Shown here piece after piece: positions 10,979-21,289 of a stretch of DNA of 64,000 nucleotides. Where the stretch lies: assembly GCF_022968135.1 (NCBI RefSeq), contig NZ_JALJRA010000006.1, positions 123,829 to 187,828 on the forward strand, written 5' to 3'. Position 1 is the stretch's first letter, and every line of letters begins with the position of its first letter. A model generated the notes under the pieces. That model was not told where the DNA came from, did no database searches, and was given only the letters and a program-made list of their open reading frames with translations. This stretch comes from Pseudorhizobium tarimense (lineage in GTDB: Bacteria; Pseudomonadota; Alphaproteobacteria; Rhizobiales; Rhizobiaceae). Position numbers and translations under genes: made by a program.

Positions 10979-11287
10979 ATGGAAATCGGTCTCTCCCACT
11001 ACCTGACGGTCAGCGCCATCCTCTTCATTCTTGGCGTGTTTGGTATCTTCCTGAACCGCAAGAACGTCATCATTATTCTGATGTCGATTGAGCTCATCCT
11101 GCTCTCCGTCAACCTCAACATGGTGGCGTTCTCGTCCTTCCTGAACGACATCGTCGGCCAGGTCTTCGCACTGTTCATTCTGACCGTTGCGGCCGCGGAA
11201 GCTGCGATCGGGCTTGCAATTCTCGTCGTCTTCTACCGCAACCGCGGCTCGATCGCGGTTGAAGACGTCAACATGATGAAGGGCTGA
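10979..11287 (+). CDS. nuoK: NADH-quinone oxidoreductase subunit K
   Basis: Small antiporter-like membrane subunit, 102 aa with three helices. The two conserved membrane glutamates are visible in [13 protein letters not shown] and [12 protein letters not shown]. It lies 24 bp after nuoJ and 7 bp before nuoL, in the usual J-K-L order. Confidence 0.96.
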   Translation: MEIGLSHYLTVSAILFILGVFGIFLNRKNVIIILMSIELILLSVNLNMVAFSSFLNDIVGQVFALFILTVAAAEAAIGLAILVVFYRNRGSIAVEDVNMMKG

Positions 11288-11294
11288 CCGGGTC

Positions 11295-13295
11295 ATGATC
11301 TACAAGGCTATCGTCTTCCTTCCCCTGATCGGCTTCCTGATCGCTGGCCTCTTCGGCCGCTCGATCGGAGCCAAGGCATCCGAATACGTCACCAGCGGCC
11401 TGATGATCGTCGCCGCCGTTCTCTCCTGGATCGTCTTCTTCAACGTGGCGCTTGCCCACGGTGAGGGCGGCGAGGTGATCAAGATCGAGGTCCTGCGCTG
11501 GATCCAGTCCGGCGGGATCGACATCGAATGGGCCTTCCGCATCGACACCTTGACGGCAGTGATGTTCGTCGTCGTCAACACCGTCTCGACGCTCGTTCAC
11601 GTCTATTCCATCGGCTACATGCACCATGACCCGCATCGGCCGCGCTTCTTCGCCTACCTGTCGCTCTTCACCTTCGCCATGCTGATGCTGGTGACATCCG
11701 ACAACCTGGCGCAGATGTTCTTCGGCTGGGAAGGTGTCGGTCTCGCCTCCTATCTGTTGATCGGCTTCTGGTACAAGAAGCCCTCGGCATCGGCTGCGGC
11801 GATGAAGGCCTTCATCGTCAACCGCGTCGGCGACTTCGGCTTCCTGCTCGGCATTGCGGGCATCTTCATGCTGTTCGGCTCGATCAACTTCGAGACGATC
11901 TTCGCCGCCGCCGGCAGTTATCTCCCGGCTGAAGGCGCCGCCGAGGGTGGCGAAGTGATTGCCAGCATCTTCGGCATGGACGTCACCCGCTACGGCGCGC
12001 TGACGATCGTCTGCCTGCTGCTCTTCATGGGTGCGATGGGTAAGTCGGCACAGTTCCTGCTGCACACGTGGCTGCCGGACGCGATGGAAGGCCCGACCCC
12101 GGTCTCGGCCCTCATTCACGCCGCAACCATGGTGACCGCCGGTGTCTTCCTTGTCGCGCGCATGTCGCCGATCTTCGAACTGTCGCCGGACGCATTGCTC
12201 TTCGTCACCATCATCGGCGCGATCACTGCCTTCTTCGCGGCGACCGTCGGCCTGGTGCAGAACGACATCAAGCGCGTCATCGCCTATTCCACCTGCTCGC
12301 AGCTGGGCTACATGTTCGTGGCGCTCGGGGTAGGGGCCTATGGTGCGGCCATCTTCCACCTATTCACGCACGCCTTCTTCAAGGCACTCCTGTTCCTTGG
12401 TGCGGGCTCCGTCATCCATGCCGTCGATGGCGAGCAGGACATGCGCTACATGGGTGGGCTGCGCAAGCATATTCCGGTGACCTTCTGGATGATGACGATC
12501 GGCACGCTGGCGCTCACCGGCGTCGGCATCCCCGGGACCATGATCGGCTTTGCCGGCTTCTTCTCCAAGGACGTGATCATCGAGTCCGCCTATGCGTCCC
12601 ACTCTGTTGCATCCGGCTTCGCCTTCACCCTTCTGGTCGTGGCGGCACTGTTCACCAGCTTCTATTCCTGGCGACTTGCCTTCCTCACCTTCTTCGGCAA
12701 ACCGCGGGCTTCGGCTGACGTGATGCATCACGTCCACGAATCCCCGCAGGTCATGCTGGTGCCGCTCTACGTGCTGGCGATCGGTGCTGTCATTGCAGGC
12801 TTCGTCTTCGAGGGCTTCTTCTTCGGCCACGAATATGCCGAGTTCTGGAAGGGTGCGCTCTTCACTCTGCCGGAAAACGAGATCCTGGAAGAGTTCCACC
12901 ACGTGCCGCTCTGGGTAAAGTGGAGCCCGTTCATCGCGATGCTGATCGGCTTCGTGACCGCCTGGTTCATGTACATCAAGTCGCCTTCGACGCCGAAGCG
13001 CCTCGCAGAGCAGCAGAGCATTCTCTACAACTTCCTGCTCAACAAGTGGTACTTCGACGAGATCTACGACTTCCTGTTCGTCCGCTCGGCAAAGGGCCTC
13101 GGCCGCTTCCTCTGGAAGAAGGGTGACATCGGCGTCATCGACGCCTATGGCCCGAACGGCGTGGCTGCCCGCGTCGTTGATGTGACCCGCAGCGTCGTGC
13201 GTCTGCAGTCCGGCTATCTTTATCACTATGCGTTCGCGATGCTTCTCGGCATCGCCGCCCTCGTCACCTGGATGATGCTCGGGAGCTCAATCTAA
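11295..13295 (+). CDS. nuoL: NADH-quinone oxidoreductase subunit L (proton-pumping)
   Basis: Distal antiporter-like subunit, 666 aa. It has the conserved [19 protein letters not shown] segment and the pumping residues in [31 protein letters not shown]. Its C-terminal lateral helix runs along the membrane arm. The TAATG junction shares one base with nuoM, which points to translational coupling. Confidence 0.97.
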   Translation: MIYKAIVFLPLIGFLIAGLFGRSIGAKASEYVTSGLMIVAAVLSWIVFFNVALAHGEGGEVIKIEVLRWIQSGGIDIEWAFRIDTLTAVMFVVVNTVSTLVHVYSIGYMHHDPHRPRFFAYLSLFTFAMLMLVTSDNLAQMFFGWEGVGLASYLLIGFWYKKPSASAAAMKAFIVNRVGDFGFLLGIAGIFMLFGSINFETIFAAAGSYLPAEGAAEGGEVIASIFGMDVTRYGALTIVCLLLFMGAMGKSAQFLLHTWLPDAMEGPTPVSALIHAATMVTAGVFLVARMSPIFELSPDALLFVTIIGAITAFFAATVGLVQNDIKRVIAYSTCSQLGYMFVALGVGAYGAAIFHLFTHAFFKALLFLGAGSVIHAVDGEQDMRYMGGLRKHIPVTFWMMTIGTLALTGVGIPGTMIGFAGFFSKDVIIESAYASHSVASGFAFTLLVVAALFTSFYSWRLAFLTFFGKPRASADVMHHVHESPQVMLVPLYVLAIGAVIAGFVFEGFFFGHEYAEFWKGALFTLPENEILEEFHHVPLWVKWSPFIAMLIGFVTAWFMYIKSPSTPKRLAEQQSILYNFLLNKWYFDEIYDFLFVRSAKGLGRFLWKKGDIGVIDAYGPNGVAARVVDVTRSVVRLQSGYLYHYAFAMLLGIAALVTWMMLGSSI

Positions 13296-14806
13296 TGACC
13301 GACTGGCCAATTCTCTCGACGGTCACCTTTCTGCCGCTCGTAGGCGTCCTGCTTCTTCTGCTCACTCGCGAAGACAGCCCCTATGGCCGACGCAACATCC
13401 TCAATGTCTCGCTGCTGACGACGGTGTTCACCTTCATCGTGTCGCTGTTCATCTGGATCGGCTTCGACAATTCGAACCCGGGCTTCCAGATGATCGAGAA
13501 GCACGCGTGGCTCGGCACGGGCATCTCCTACCATCTCGGTGTCGACGGCATCTCGATGCTGTTCGTCATCCTGACGACATTCCTCATGCCCTTCTGCGTG
13601 CTCGCCAGCTGGCAGTCCGTGGAGAAGCGTATTAAGGAATACATGATCGCCTTCCTGCTTCTGGAAGTGGTCATGGTCGGCGTCTTTGTATCGCTCGACA
13701 TCGTTCTCTTCTACGTCTTCTTCGAGGCAACCCTGATCCCGATGTTCGTGATCATCGGTGTGTGGGGCGGCAAGGATCGCGTCTACGCCTCCTACAAGTT
13801 CTTCCTTTATACGCTTGCCGGCTCCGTGCTGATGATGCTCGCCATCATGGCCATGTACTGGCAGGCAGGCACCACCGACATCACCGAGCTGCTGAGGTAC
13901 AACTTCCCGGCCAACCTGCAGACCTGGCTATGGCTTGCAGCCTTCGCGGCCTTTGCAGTGAAGATGCCGATGTGGCCGCTCCATACCTGGCTTCCGGATG
14001 CGCACGTTCAGGCGCCGACGGCAGGCTCCGTCATCCTGGCGGGCGTCATGCTGAAGCTCGGCGGCTATGGATTCATCCGCATCTCGCTCGCGATGTTCCC
14101 GCTGGCATCCGACTATTTCGCCCCCTTCGTCTTTACGCTGTCGGTGCTGGCCATCATCTACACCTCGCTGGTGGCAATGATGCAGGACGACATCAAGAAG
14201 CTGATCGCCTACTCTTCCGTCGCTCACATGGGCTATGTGACGATGGGTATCTTCGCCGCCAACATGCAGGGCGTGCAGGGTGCGATCTTCCAGATGCTGT
14301 CCCACGGGATCGTATCGGGCGCGCTCTTCCTCTGCGTCGGCGTGATCTACGACCGTCTCCATACCCGCGAGATCGCGGCCTATGGCGGCCTGGTCAACAA
14401 CATGCCGAAGTACGCGGTCGCCTTCATGATCTTCACCATGGCCAATGTCGGCCTGCCCGGCACCTCCGGCTTCGTCGGTGAATTCCTGACGGTCATCGGC
14501 GTCTTCCAGGTTAACACCTGGGTCGCGCTTTTTGCTGCCACCGGCGTCATCCTTTCCGCCTCCTACGCGCTCTGGCTCTATCGCCGGGTCATCTGGGGCG
14601 CGCTCGAGAAGGAAAGCCTTAAGGGACTGCTCGACCTTTCTGGACGCGAGAAGCTGATCCTCTATCCGCTCGTCGCTCTGACCATCTTCTATGGCGTCTA
14701 TCCGGCACCGATCTTCGATGCGACGGCAGCATCGGTGGATCTGCTTGTCAACAACTACTCCGCAGCCCTGCAGGCGGCGAAAGACCTTGCACTGACAGTG
14801 CACTGA
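13295..14806 (+). CDS. nuoM: NADH-quinone oxidoreductase subunit M (proton-pumping)
   Basis: Middle antiporter-like subunit, 503 aa and about 14 helices. The conserved helix [18 protein letters not shown] and the motif [23 protein letters not shown] are intact. The gene begins on the last base of the nuoL stop codon. Confidence 0.97.
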   Translation: MTDWPILSTVTFLPLVGVLLLLLTREDSPYGRRNILNVSLLTTVFTFIVSLFIWIGFDNSNPGFQMIEKHAWLGTGISYHLGVDGISMLFVILTTFLMPFCVLASWQSVEKRIKEYMIAFLLLEVVMVGVFVSLDIVLFYVFFEATLIPMFVIIGVWGGKDRVYASYKFFLYTLAGSVLMMLAIMAMYWQAGTTDITELLRYNFPANLQTWLWLAAFAAFAVKMPMWPLHTWLPDAHVQAPTAGSVILAGVMLKLGGYGFIRISLAMFPLASDYFAPFVFTLSVLAIIYTSLVAMMQDDIKKLIAYSSVAHMGYVTMGIFAANMQGVQGAIFQMLSHGIVSGALFLCVGVIYDRLHTREIAAYGGLVNNMPKYAVAFMIFTMANVGLPGTSGFVGEFLTVIGVFQVNTWVALFAATGVILSASYALWLYRRVIWGALEKESLKGLLDLSGREKLILYPLVALTIFYGVYPAPIFDATAASVDLLVNNYSAALQAAKDLALTVH

Positions 14807-14824
14807 GACGGGACACGATAGGAC

Positions 14825-16267
14825 ATGACCTCTGAACTATTCCTCACAAGCCTGCAGCTCGCCATGCCGGAGATCATCCTGGCCGTGGGGGCGCTCGCTC
14901 TCCTGATGATCGGGGTCTTTTCCGGTGAGCGGTCGGCACCGACCGTGACCGGCCTCGCGGTAGCGCTGATCATCGCTTCGGGCCTGTGGCTTGTCCTGGT
15001 GCCGGGCGAGGGTGCAGCTTTCGGCGGCGCCTTCATCCTCGACCCGTTCGCGCGCTTCATGAAAGTCGTCGCCTTGATCGGCTCGGTCACCGCCATGATC
15101 ATGACGGTCGGGCACGCCCGCTCCGAGCAGCTTGACCGCTTCGAATTCCCGGTCCTGCTGGTGCTGGCAACGCTTGGCATGATGCTGCTGATCTCGGCAA
15201 ACGACCTGCTGGCGCTCTACCTCGGGCTCGAGCTGATGTCGCTGGCGCTCTATGTCGTCGCCGCCATCAACCGCGACAGCCTGCGCTCGACGGAGTCTGG
15301 CCTGAAGTACTTCGTTCTCGGCTCGCTCTCATCCGGCATGCTGCTCTACGGCATGTCGCTGGTCTACGGTTTCACCGGCAACACCGGGTTTGACGAGATC
15401 GCGCTGGTGCTCGCATCGGAGACCCGTTCGCTGGGCCTCGTGTTCGGACTGGTCTTCGTGCTCGCCGGCGTCTGCTTCAAGATCTCGGCCGTGCCCTTCC
15501 ACATGTGGACGCCGGACGTCTATGAAGGCGCCCCGACGCCGGTCACGGCGTTCTTCGCCGCAGGCCCCAAGGTCGCCGCCATGGCGATCCTCGTGCGCGT
15601 CGTATCGGAAGCATTCCTCCCGGTCGTCGCCGACTGGCAGCAGATCCTTGTGTTCGTCTCGATCGCGTCCATGCTTCTTGGCTCCTTCGCTGCGATCGGT
15701 CAGCGAAACATCAAGCGTCTGATGGCCTATTCCTCCATTGGTCACATGGGCTTTGCGCTCGTCGGTCTTGCGGCAGGGACGGAAACTGGCGTTTCCGGCG
15801 TCATTCTCTACATGCTGATCTACATGGTCATGACGCTCGGTACCTTTGCCTGCATCATGGCGATGCGCCGCAAGGAAGGCGACAACGTTGAGAACGTTGA
15901 CGATCTCGCGGGTCTCGCTTCCACCAAGCCCTTCATGGCGGTGGTGCTGACGGCGCTGATGTTCTCCATGGCCGGCATTCCGCCGCTCGCGGGCTTCTTC
16001 GCCAAGTACTTCGTCTTCATCGCGGCGATCGAAGCCAAGCTTTATGCGCTTGCCATCATCGGCGTGCTGAGCTCGGTCGTTGGTGCTTACTACTACCTGC
16101 GTATCGTCAAGCTGATGTGGTTCGACGAAGCGACGGGCGAGTTCGCCCGCATCGCTGGTGAGCTCCGGCTGGTGTTCGGGGTCTCCGGTCTCTTCGTGAC
16201 CGCCTACGTGATCTTCGGCGGCCCCGTTGGTAGCGCGGCCAATGCCGCTGCGAAGTCCTTCTTCTGA
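14825..16267 (+). CDS. nuoN: NADH-quinone oxidoreductase subunit N (proton-pumping)
   Basis: Third antiporter-like subunit, 480 aa and about 14 helices. The diagnostic segments are [19 protein letters not shown] and [22 protein letters not shown]. It is the last nuo gene. The next gene, birA, starts 2 bp after its stop, so the transcript almost certainly continues. Confidence 0.97.
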   Translation: MTSELFLTSLQLAMPEIILAVGALALLMIGVFSGERSAPTVTGLAVALIIASGLWLVLVPGEGAAFGGAFILDPFARFMKVVALIGSVTAMIMTVGHARSEQLDRFEFPVLLVLATLGMMLLISANDLLALYLGLELMSLALYVVAAINRDSLRSTESGLKYFVLGSLSSGMLLYGMSLVYGFTGNTGFDEIALVLASETRSLGLVFGLVFVLAGVCFKISAVPFHMWTPDVYEGAPTPVTAFFAAGPKVAAMAILVRVVSEAFLPVVADWQQILVFVSIASMLLGSFAAIGQRNIKRLMAYSSIGHMGFALVGLAAGTETGVSGVILYMLIYMVMTLGTFACIMAMRRKEGDNVENVDDLAGLASTKPFMAVVLTALMFSMAGIPPLAGFFAKYFVFIAAIEAKLYALAIIGVLSSVVGAYYYLRIVKLMWFDEATGEFARIAGELRLVFGVSGLFVTAYVIFGGPVGSAANAAAKSFF

Positions 16268-16269
16268 GG

Positions 16270-17040
16270 ATGGCTGGCAGAGGGGAGCGCTTCTCGCTGG
16301 AGGCGTTCCGCCACGAGGCGCTGGAAGACGTAGGCTCCACCAATACCGAGTGCCTCACACGAGCACGGGCCGGTGATCCCGGCAATCTCTGGGTCACCGC
16401 TGTCCGGCAGATCAGCGGTCGCGGGAGACGTGGCCGCACCTGGACGTCGGAACCGGGCAATCTCTACGCCTCCCTTTTGCTGATCGACCCGGCACCGATG
16501 CAACGGATCGCCTCTCTGCCTCTGGCGGTGGCGGTCGGCGTTCATGCGGCCATCCAGGCTGTGATGCCCAGGAATGCGGATCGGGTCCAGGTGAAGTGGC
16601 CGAACGACATCCTGATCGGCCGCAGGAAGTGCTGTGGCATCCTGATGGAGGGGGAGGGCCTTGCCACCGGACAGCATGCGCTGGTGATTGGCATCGGAAT
16701 CAACATCCGCCACAAGCCCGACGTGGCCTCCTACGGCGTGACGCGGCTGGAAGATCACGGCTGCTTCGTTTCGCCGGAGGAGCTGTTTGCGCATCTTTAC
16801 AAGGAGATGGCGTCCACTCTTGAGCTTTGGGATGAGGGGCGCGGCATTGCGGACGTCAGCCGCCGGTGGCTGGAAGTCGCCTGCGGCGTGGGGGAGGAGA
16901 TCACGGTAAACCTTCCCGACCGCTCCCTGACCGGGCGGTTTGCCGGTATCGGAGCAGACGGACTGCTTCTCCTCGATCTGGGCGGCGGGCAGGTTTTGCC
17001 CATTGCCGCCGGTGATGTATTCTTCACACGAACGGAATAA
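16270..17040 (+). CDS. birA: Biotin--protein ligase (no repressor domain)
   Basis: Attaches biotin to carrier proteins such as AccB, encoded near 58.6 kb. The 256-aa product has the biotinyl-AMP loop GRGRRGRTWTSEPGNLYAS, the KWPNDILIG motif and a C-terminal SH3-like domain. It starts directly in the catalytic domain and lacks the N-terminal helix-turn-helix of E. coli BirA, so it should be monofunctional. It sits 2 bp after nuoN and 7 bp before the RNase J gene. Confidence 0.93.
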   Translation: MAGRGERFSLEAFRHEALEDVGSTNTECLTRARAGDPGNLWVTAVRQISGRGRRGRTWTSEPGNLYASLLLIDPAPMQRIASLPLAVAVGVHAAIQAVMPRNADRVQVKWPNDILIGRRKCCGILMEGEGLATGQHALVIGIGINIRHKPDVASYGVTRLEDHGCFVSPEELFAHLYKEMASTLELWDEGRGIADVSRRWLEVACGVGEEITVNLPDRSLTGRFAGIGADGLLLLDLGGGQVLPIAAGDVFFTRTE

Positions 17041-17047
17041 GGACATT

Positions 17048-18715
17048 ATGGCCAAGCAAGAAGATCTGGTGTTTCTCCCGCTCGGTGGTGTTGGCGAGAT
17101 CGGCATGAACCTCGCCCTCTATGGTTACGGAACACCGGCCAAGCGCCAGTGGATCATGGTAGACTGCGGTGTCACTTTCCCCGGGCCCGAGCTTCCTGGC
17201 GTTGATCTCGTCCTTCCCGATATCCGTTTCCTTGCCAAGGAGCGCGACAATCTCAAGGGCATCATCATCACCCACGCCCACGAAGATCACTACGGTGCCC
17301 TCAACGATCTCTGGCCGGGCCTGAACGTACCGGTCTATGCCTCGGCCTTCACCGCCGGCCTGCTGGAAGCCAAGCGGAACTATGAAGGCAACAGGCCGGA
17401 AATCCCTGTGACGCCATTCAAGGCAGGCGACCGCATCAACGTCGGGCCCTTCGAGATCGAAGCGATCGGCGTCAATCACTCGATCCCTGAACCGATGTCG
17501 CTCGTCATCCGCACGCCGCTCGGCAATGTGGTGCATACGGGGGACTGGAAGATCGACGGGGCACCGTCTCTTGGTCCGCTCACCGACGAGGTCCGTTTCC
17601 GGGCCGTGGGAGACGAGGGCGTGCTGGCGCTGATGTGCGATTCCACGAACGCCGAGCGCGACGGCGTTTCTCCGTCCGAGGAGGAAGTCTCGGAAGGTTT
17701 GCGCAAGATTATTGAGGACGCCGAAGGCCGTGTGGCGATCACGACCTTCTCCTCCAACGTCGGCCGGATCCGCTCGATCGCGCAGGCGGCACAGGCCGCG
17801 GGGCGGGAGGTTCTGCTCCTGGGTAGTTCCATGAAGCGCGTCGTGGCCGTGGCGCGCGACATCGGGCTGATGGAAGGCATCAAGCCGTTCATCGCCGAAG
17901 AGGAGTATGGCTATATCCCTCGCGACAAGGTGGTCGTCGTCCTGACGGGCAGCCAGGGCGAGCCCCGCGCGGCGCTCGCCAAGATCTCGCGCGACGAAAT
18001 GCGCAATGTCGCACTCGCCGCGGGCGATACCGTCGTCTTTTCCTCCCGGACCATCCCAGGCAACGAGCGCGCGATCATCGACATCAAGAACGCCCTGATC
18101 GATCAGGGCGTCCACATCGTCACCGATCGCGACGCCCTGGTGCATGTCTCGGGCCACCCGCGGCGCAACGAGCTCCTGAAGATGTACGAGTGGACCCGGC
18201 CGCAGATCCTGGTGCCGGTCCACGGTGAAGCCGCTCATCTGACGGCACAGGCGGAACTCGCCGCACAGGCGGGCATCGCCACCATTCCGCGCGTACGCAA
18301 CGGCAATCTTCTGCGGTTGGCGCCTGGCCCGGCGGAAGTCATCGACGACATCGCGCATGGACGGATCTTCAAGGACGGCAAGCTGATCGGCGACTTCGAT
18401 GAGATGGGCATCGGCGAACGCCGCAAGCTTTCCTTCGTCGGGCACGTGGCGGTCGGCATCGTGCTCGACAGCCGCTACGACTTCCTCGGCGATCCGGATC
18501 TCGTTAGCGTAGGCTTGCCGGAGTTCGACGAGGAGGGTGAGGACATGGAGGATACCCTCTATGACGCAGTGCTCAGCGCCGTGGAAAGCATCCCGCGCGC
18601 CCGCCGCAAGGATCTCGAGATGCTGCGGGAGGCGGTGCGTCGCGCCGTCCGCGCTGCCGCAAACGAGGCATGGGGCAAGAAGCCGGTCGTCACCGTCTTC
18701 GTCAACAAGGTTTAG
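17048..18715 (+). CDS. rnj: Ribonuclease J
   Basis: Metallo-beta-lactamase/beta-CASP ribonuclease with endo- and 5'-exonuclease activity, used in rRNA maturation and mRNA decay. The zinc motif HAHEDH is at residues 76-81. Further motifs are GDWKID, the beta-CASP segment GSQGEPRAAL and HVSGHPRRNEL near the C-terminus. I chose ATG 17048 (MAKQEDLVF, 555 aa). A longer in-frame start would lie inside birA. This genome stretch also encodes RNase E and RNase R. Confidence 0.93.
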   Translation: MAKQEDLVFLPLGGVGEIGMNLALYGYGTPAKRQWIMVDCGVTFPGPELPGVDLVLPDIRFLAKERDNLKGIIITHAHEDHYGALNDLWPGLNVPVYASAFTAGLLEAKRNYEGNRPEIPVTPFKAGDRINVGPFEIEAIGVNHSIPEPMSLVIRTPLGNVVHTGDWKIDGAPSLGPLTDEVRFRAVGDEGVLALMCDSTNAERDGVSPSEEEVSEGLRKIIEDAEGRVAITTFSSNVGRIRSIAQAAQAAGREVLLLGSSMKRVVAVARDIGLMEGIKPFIAEEEYGYIPRDKVVVVLTGSQGEPRAALAKISRDEMRNVALAAGDTVVFSSRTIPGNERAIIDIKNALIDQGVHIVTDRDALVHVSGHPRRNELLKMYEWTRPQILVPVHGEAAHLTAQAELAAQAGIATIPRVRNGNLLRLAPGPAEVIDDIAHGRIFKDGKLIGDFDEMGIGERRKLSFVGHVAVGIVLDSRYDFLGDPDLVSVGLPEFDEEGEDMEDTLYDAVLSAVESIPRARRKDLEMLREAVRRAVRAAANEAWGKKPVVTVFVNKV

Positions 18716-18726
18716 GGGAGTAGAGC

Positions 18727-19131
18727 ATGCTTGGCCGCGTCAACCACATCGCGATTGCCGTCCCGGACTTGGGGTCGGCGACCGCAACCTATCGTGATGT
18801 GCTCGGCGCCAAGGTCTCGCAGCCTCAGGCAATGCCGCAGCACGGCGTGACCGTCGTCTTCATCGAACTCGACAACACGAAGGTCGAACTCCTCGAGCCG
18901 CTGGGCGAGGAATCGCCGATCCGCACCTTTCTGGGGAAGAACCCGTCCGGTGGAATGCACCATATCTGCTACGAAGTCGCCGACATTGCCGCTGCGCGGG
19001 ACCAGTTGAAGCAGGCTGGCTTGCGGGTGTTGGGAGATGGCGAGCCAAAGCTCGGGGCCCATGGCAAGCCGGTACTTTTCCTCCACCCGAAGGACCTTGC
19101 AGGCACGCTGGTGGAGCTGGAAGAGGTGTGA
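18727..19131 (+). CDS. mce: Methylmalonyl-CoA epimerase
   Basis: Glyoxalase/VOC-fold protein of 134 aa that interconverts (R)- and (S)-methylmalonyl-CoA in propionate catabolism. It has metal-site residues typical of the family (His in RVNHIAIAV, Glu in VELLEPLGE, His in GMHHICYEV and the C-terminal VELEEV). It lies 11 bp after the RNase J gene, the standard rhizobial arrangement. Confidence 0.92.
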   Translation: MLGRVNHIAIAVPDLGSATATYRDVLGAKVSQPQAMPQHGVTVVFIELDNTKVELLEPLGEESPIRTFLGKNPSGGMHHICYEVADIAAARDQLKQAGLRVLGDGEPKLGAHGKPVLFLHPKDLAGTLVELEEV

Positions 19132-19209
19132 CACTCCGCCCCGGCGGATGCGTTTGAGCTGCGCGGCAGTTGTCGTTATAAGCGCCACAAACCTTCAGGA
19201 AAATTCTTG

Positions 19210-19479
19210 ATGTCGCTCCTGCCGATCTTTGCCGTCTATTTCATCATCTGGTGGATCACGCTGTTTGCGGTCCTGCCGATGGGCATGCGGTCGCAGCATG
19301 AAGAAGGCGATGTGACGCTGGGGACGGTTGAAAGCGCGCCGGCGCGGTTCCGTCTGGGGCGTGTCCTGCTCCTGACAACAGTCATTTCTGCCGCGATCTA
19401 CGCAAGCTGGTATGCAGCGTCGACGTATTTCGGCTTCAGCCTTGGCAACCTGCCGCGCATCGTGCCGAATTTCGAATAG
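19210..19479 (+). CDS. DUF1467 family membrane protein
   Basis: An 89-aa protein with two predicted membrane helices (about residues 3-22 and 50-72) and a short polar loop with LPMGMRSQHEEGD between them. This matches the conserved alphaproteobacterial DUF1467 family, whose function is unknown. ATG 19210 is preceded by AGGA at about 9 bp. It is the last gene of the nuo-birA-rnj-mce run. Confidence 0.85.
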   Translation: MSLLPIFAVYFIIWWITLFAVLPMGMRSQHEEGDVTLGTVESAPARFRLGRVLLLTTVISAAIYASWYAASTYFGFSLGNLPRIVPNFE

Positions 19480-19501
19480 AACGTGGAGAAGAGGGTAGGC
19501 C

Positions 19502-19529
19502 AAAAAAAAACAAGGCCAGCTGGCCTTGT
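19502..19529 (-). terminator. Intrinsic terminator of the minus-strand small RNA
   Basis: Perfect 8-bp stem with a 4-nt loop (19510-19529), followed on the minus strand by an uninterrupted run of nine T (19502-19510 read in reverse). On the plus strand the same hairpin has the A-run in front and no T-tail, so it is directional. Confidence 0.85.
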
Positions 19530-19650
19530 CTGAAGTTTCGCGTGATCCTTAACCGTTGCCGGGGCAGCGACGAGCGCGCCTAAGATCTGATCCTCCCAAG
19601 ACTTGACCGCGAACCAGCAAAGATTTGATCTCCTTGCCTGTTTTATGAGC
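19502..19650 (-). ncRNA. Candidate trans-encoded small RNA, alpha-r9 (Smr9C)-like
   Basis: A strong intrinsic terminator on the minus strand closes a region with no minus-strand gene. Its perfect stem ACAAGGCC/GGCCTTGT with loop AGCT is followed by nine T. About 150 nt upstream on the same strand lies a promoter-like pair (GTGACA, 16 bp, CTAGGG). From memory, Sinorhizobium meliloti has a 149-nt small RNA, Smr9C of the alpha-r9 family, on the minus strand next to proS. Position, strand and size agree. The 5' end is an estimate. Confidence 0.6.
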
Positions 19651-19653
19651 TGA

Positions 19654-19681
19654 CCCTAGCCCAACAATTGGGCCTTGTCAC
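19654..19681 (-). promoter_or_regulatory. Putative promoter of the minus-strand small RNA
   Basis: On the minus strand, GTGACA (19676-19681) is followed by 16 bp and CTAGGG (19654-19659), a moderate match to the rhizobial CTTGAC-N17-CTATAT consensus. It would start transcription near 19647-19650. Confidence 0.4.
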
Positions 19682-19725
19682 CCTCTTTTTTGCATTTTTG
19701 TTACACTGCTGGAAATAATTTGCTG

Positions 19726-19773
19726 TTGACAAAAATGTCGCAGACTTGTCACAAATTTTGCCGCCTTTATCTG
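19726..19773 (+). promoter_or_regulatory. Putative proS promoter region
   Basis: Two overlapping candidates exist. CTTGTC (19745-19750), 17 bp and TATCTG (19768-19773) form a fair pair. A perfect TTGACA at 19726 lacks a good -10 at 17 bp. The chosen site gives a leader of about 140 nt before proS. Confidence 0.35.
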
Positions 19774-19922
19774 ATTTGGACGTTGCGCCGGCCCATTGGC
19801 GCCGCACCTGCATGCTTCATGCGACGCGGGTTCCAATACCCCTTTGAACCGGCTATGACGCTGCAAAAGCCAGCGGAGTGGCCGATTCCCGCAAGGGAGG
19901 CCCCCAAACCTCGGATAAATTA

Positions 19923-21245
19923 ATGCGTCTGTCCCGCTATTTCCTGCCCATCCTGAAGGAAAACCCCAAGGAAGCCGAAATCGTCTCCCACCGGCTCATG
20001 CTGCGCACGGGTATGATCCGTCAGCAGAGCCAGGGGATCTATTCCTGGCTGCCGCTCGGCAAGCGGGTGCTGGACAAGGTCAATGCCATCATTCGCGAGG
20101 AGCAGAACCGCGCCGGCGCCATCGAGTTGCTGATGCCGACGCTGCAGTCGGCCGAGCTCTGGCAGGAAAGCGGCCGCTATGAGGCCTATGGCAAGGAGAT
20201 GTTGCGCATCAAGGACCGCCAGGAGCGGCCGATGCTCTACGGGCCGACGAACGAGGAGATGATCACCGACATCTTCCGGTCTTACGTAAAGTCCTACAAG
20301 AACCTGCCGCTGAACCTATACCATATTCAGCTGAAGTTCCGCGACGAGATCCGTCCGAGGTTCGGCACCATGCGCTCGCGTGAGTTCCTGATGAAGGACG
20401 CCTATTCCTTCGACCTGACGCTCGAAGACGCAATTCACTCCTATAACAAGATGTTCGTCGCCTATCTGCGCACCTTCGCCCGGCTTGGTGTGCGGGCAAT
20501 TCCGATGCGCGCGGATACCGGTCCAATCGGCGGCAATCACAGCCACGAGTTCATCATCCTGGCGGAAACCGGAGAATCGGAAGTCTTCTCCCACCGAAAC
20601 TTCATCGAGTTCGACATCCCTGCAGAGGACACGGATTTTGACGACGTTGCGGGGCTGCAGGCCATCTTCGACAAGTGGACATCGCTATATGCGGCGACGT
20701 CGGAGATGCATGATGAGGCGGCTTTCAGCGCGATTGCTGAAGGCGACCGGCTTTCAGCCCGAGGCATCGAAGTTGGCCACATCTTCTACTTTGGCACAAA
20801 ATATTCGGAGCCAATGGGCGCGAAGGTGCAGGGACCTGACGGAAAGGAGCACCCTGTCCACATGGGATCCTACGGCATTGGACCCACGCGCCTTGTTCCG
20901 GCCATCATCGAAGCCTCGCATGACGAGAACGGAATCATCTGGCCTGAGTCGGTGACCCCGTTCGATGTCGTGCTGATTAGCATGAAGCCTGGTGACGCAG
21001 CCTGTGACAGCGTCTGCGATCAGCTTTATCGAGAGCTAGGTAACGCCGGCAAGGACGTGCTGTACGACGATACGGACGACCGCGCCGGGACCAAGTTCGC
21101 GACGGCAGATCTGATCGGTGTACCGGTGCAGGTCATCGTTGGTCCGCGGTCCGCCGCAAGCGGCGAGGTCGAAATCAAGAACCGCAAGACCGGCGCCCGT
21201 GAGGTCATGACGGTAGAGGCGGCAATGAACAAGCTGATCGGCTGA
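19923..21245 (+). CDS. proS: Prolyl-tRNA synthetase
   Basis: Class II aminoacyl-tRNA synthetase that charges tRNA-Pro. At 440 aa it is the short form without the editing insertion domain, the usual alphaproteobacterial type. Class II motifs are visible: [17 protein letters not shown], the motif 2 stretch [25 protein letters not shown] and the motif 3 stretch [16 protein letters not shown]. It ends with an anticodon-binding domain. I chose ATG 19923 (MRLSRYFLP). It is followed after 44 bp by lolC. Confidence 0.96.
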   Translation: MRLSRYFLPILKENPKEAEIVSHRLMLRTGMIRQQSQGIYSWLPLGKRVLDKVNAIIREEQNRAGAIELLMPTLQSAELWQESGRYEAYGKEMLRIKDRQERPMLYGPTNEEMITDIFRSYVKSYKNLPLNLYHIQLKFRDEIRPRFGTMRSREFLMKDAYSFDLTLEDAIHSYNKMFVAYLRTFARLGVRAIPMRADTGPIGGNHSHEFIILAETGESEVFSHRNFIEFDIPAEDTDFDDVAGLQAIFDKWTSLYAATSEMHDEAAFSAIAEGDRLSARGIEVGHIFYFGTKYSEPMGAKVQGPDGKEHPVHMGSYGIGPTRLVPAIIEASHDENGIIWPESVTPFDVVLISMKPGDAACDSVCDQLYRELGNAGKDVLYDDTDDRAGTKFATADLIGVPVQVIVGPRSAASGEVEIKNRKTGAREVMTVEAAMNKLIG

Positions 21246-21289
21246 TCCAACGAAGGTCGGCAGTCGAGGAAACGGGTAGAGGACGGAGC

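Noticed and set aside
11268-14803. Minus-strand frames opposite nuoL and nuoM (291-363 codons)
   Set aside because: Antisense shadows with highly charged, low-complexity translation and no ribosome binding sites.
16940-17047. Upstream in-frame start for the RNase J gene
   Set aside because: It would overlap birA by 100 bp and add sequence absent from RNase J proteins; ATG 17048 fits the family start.
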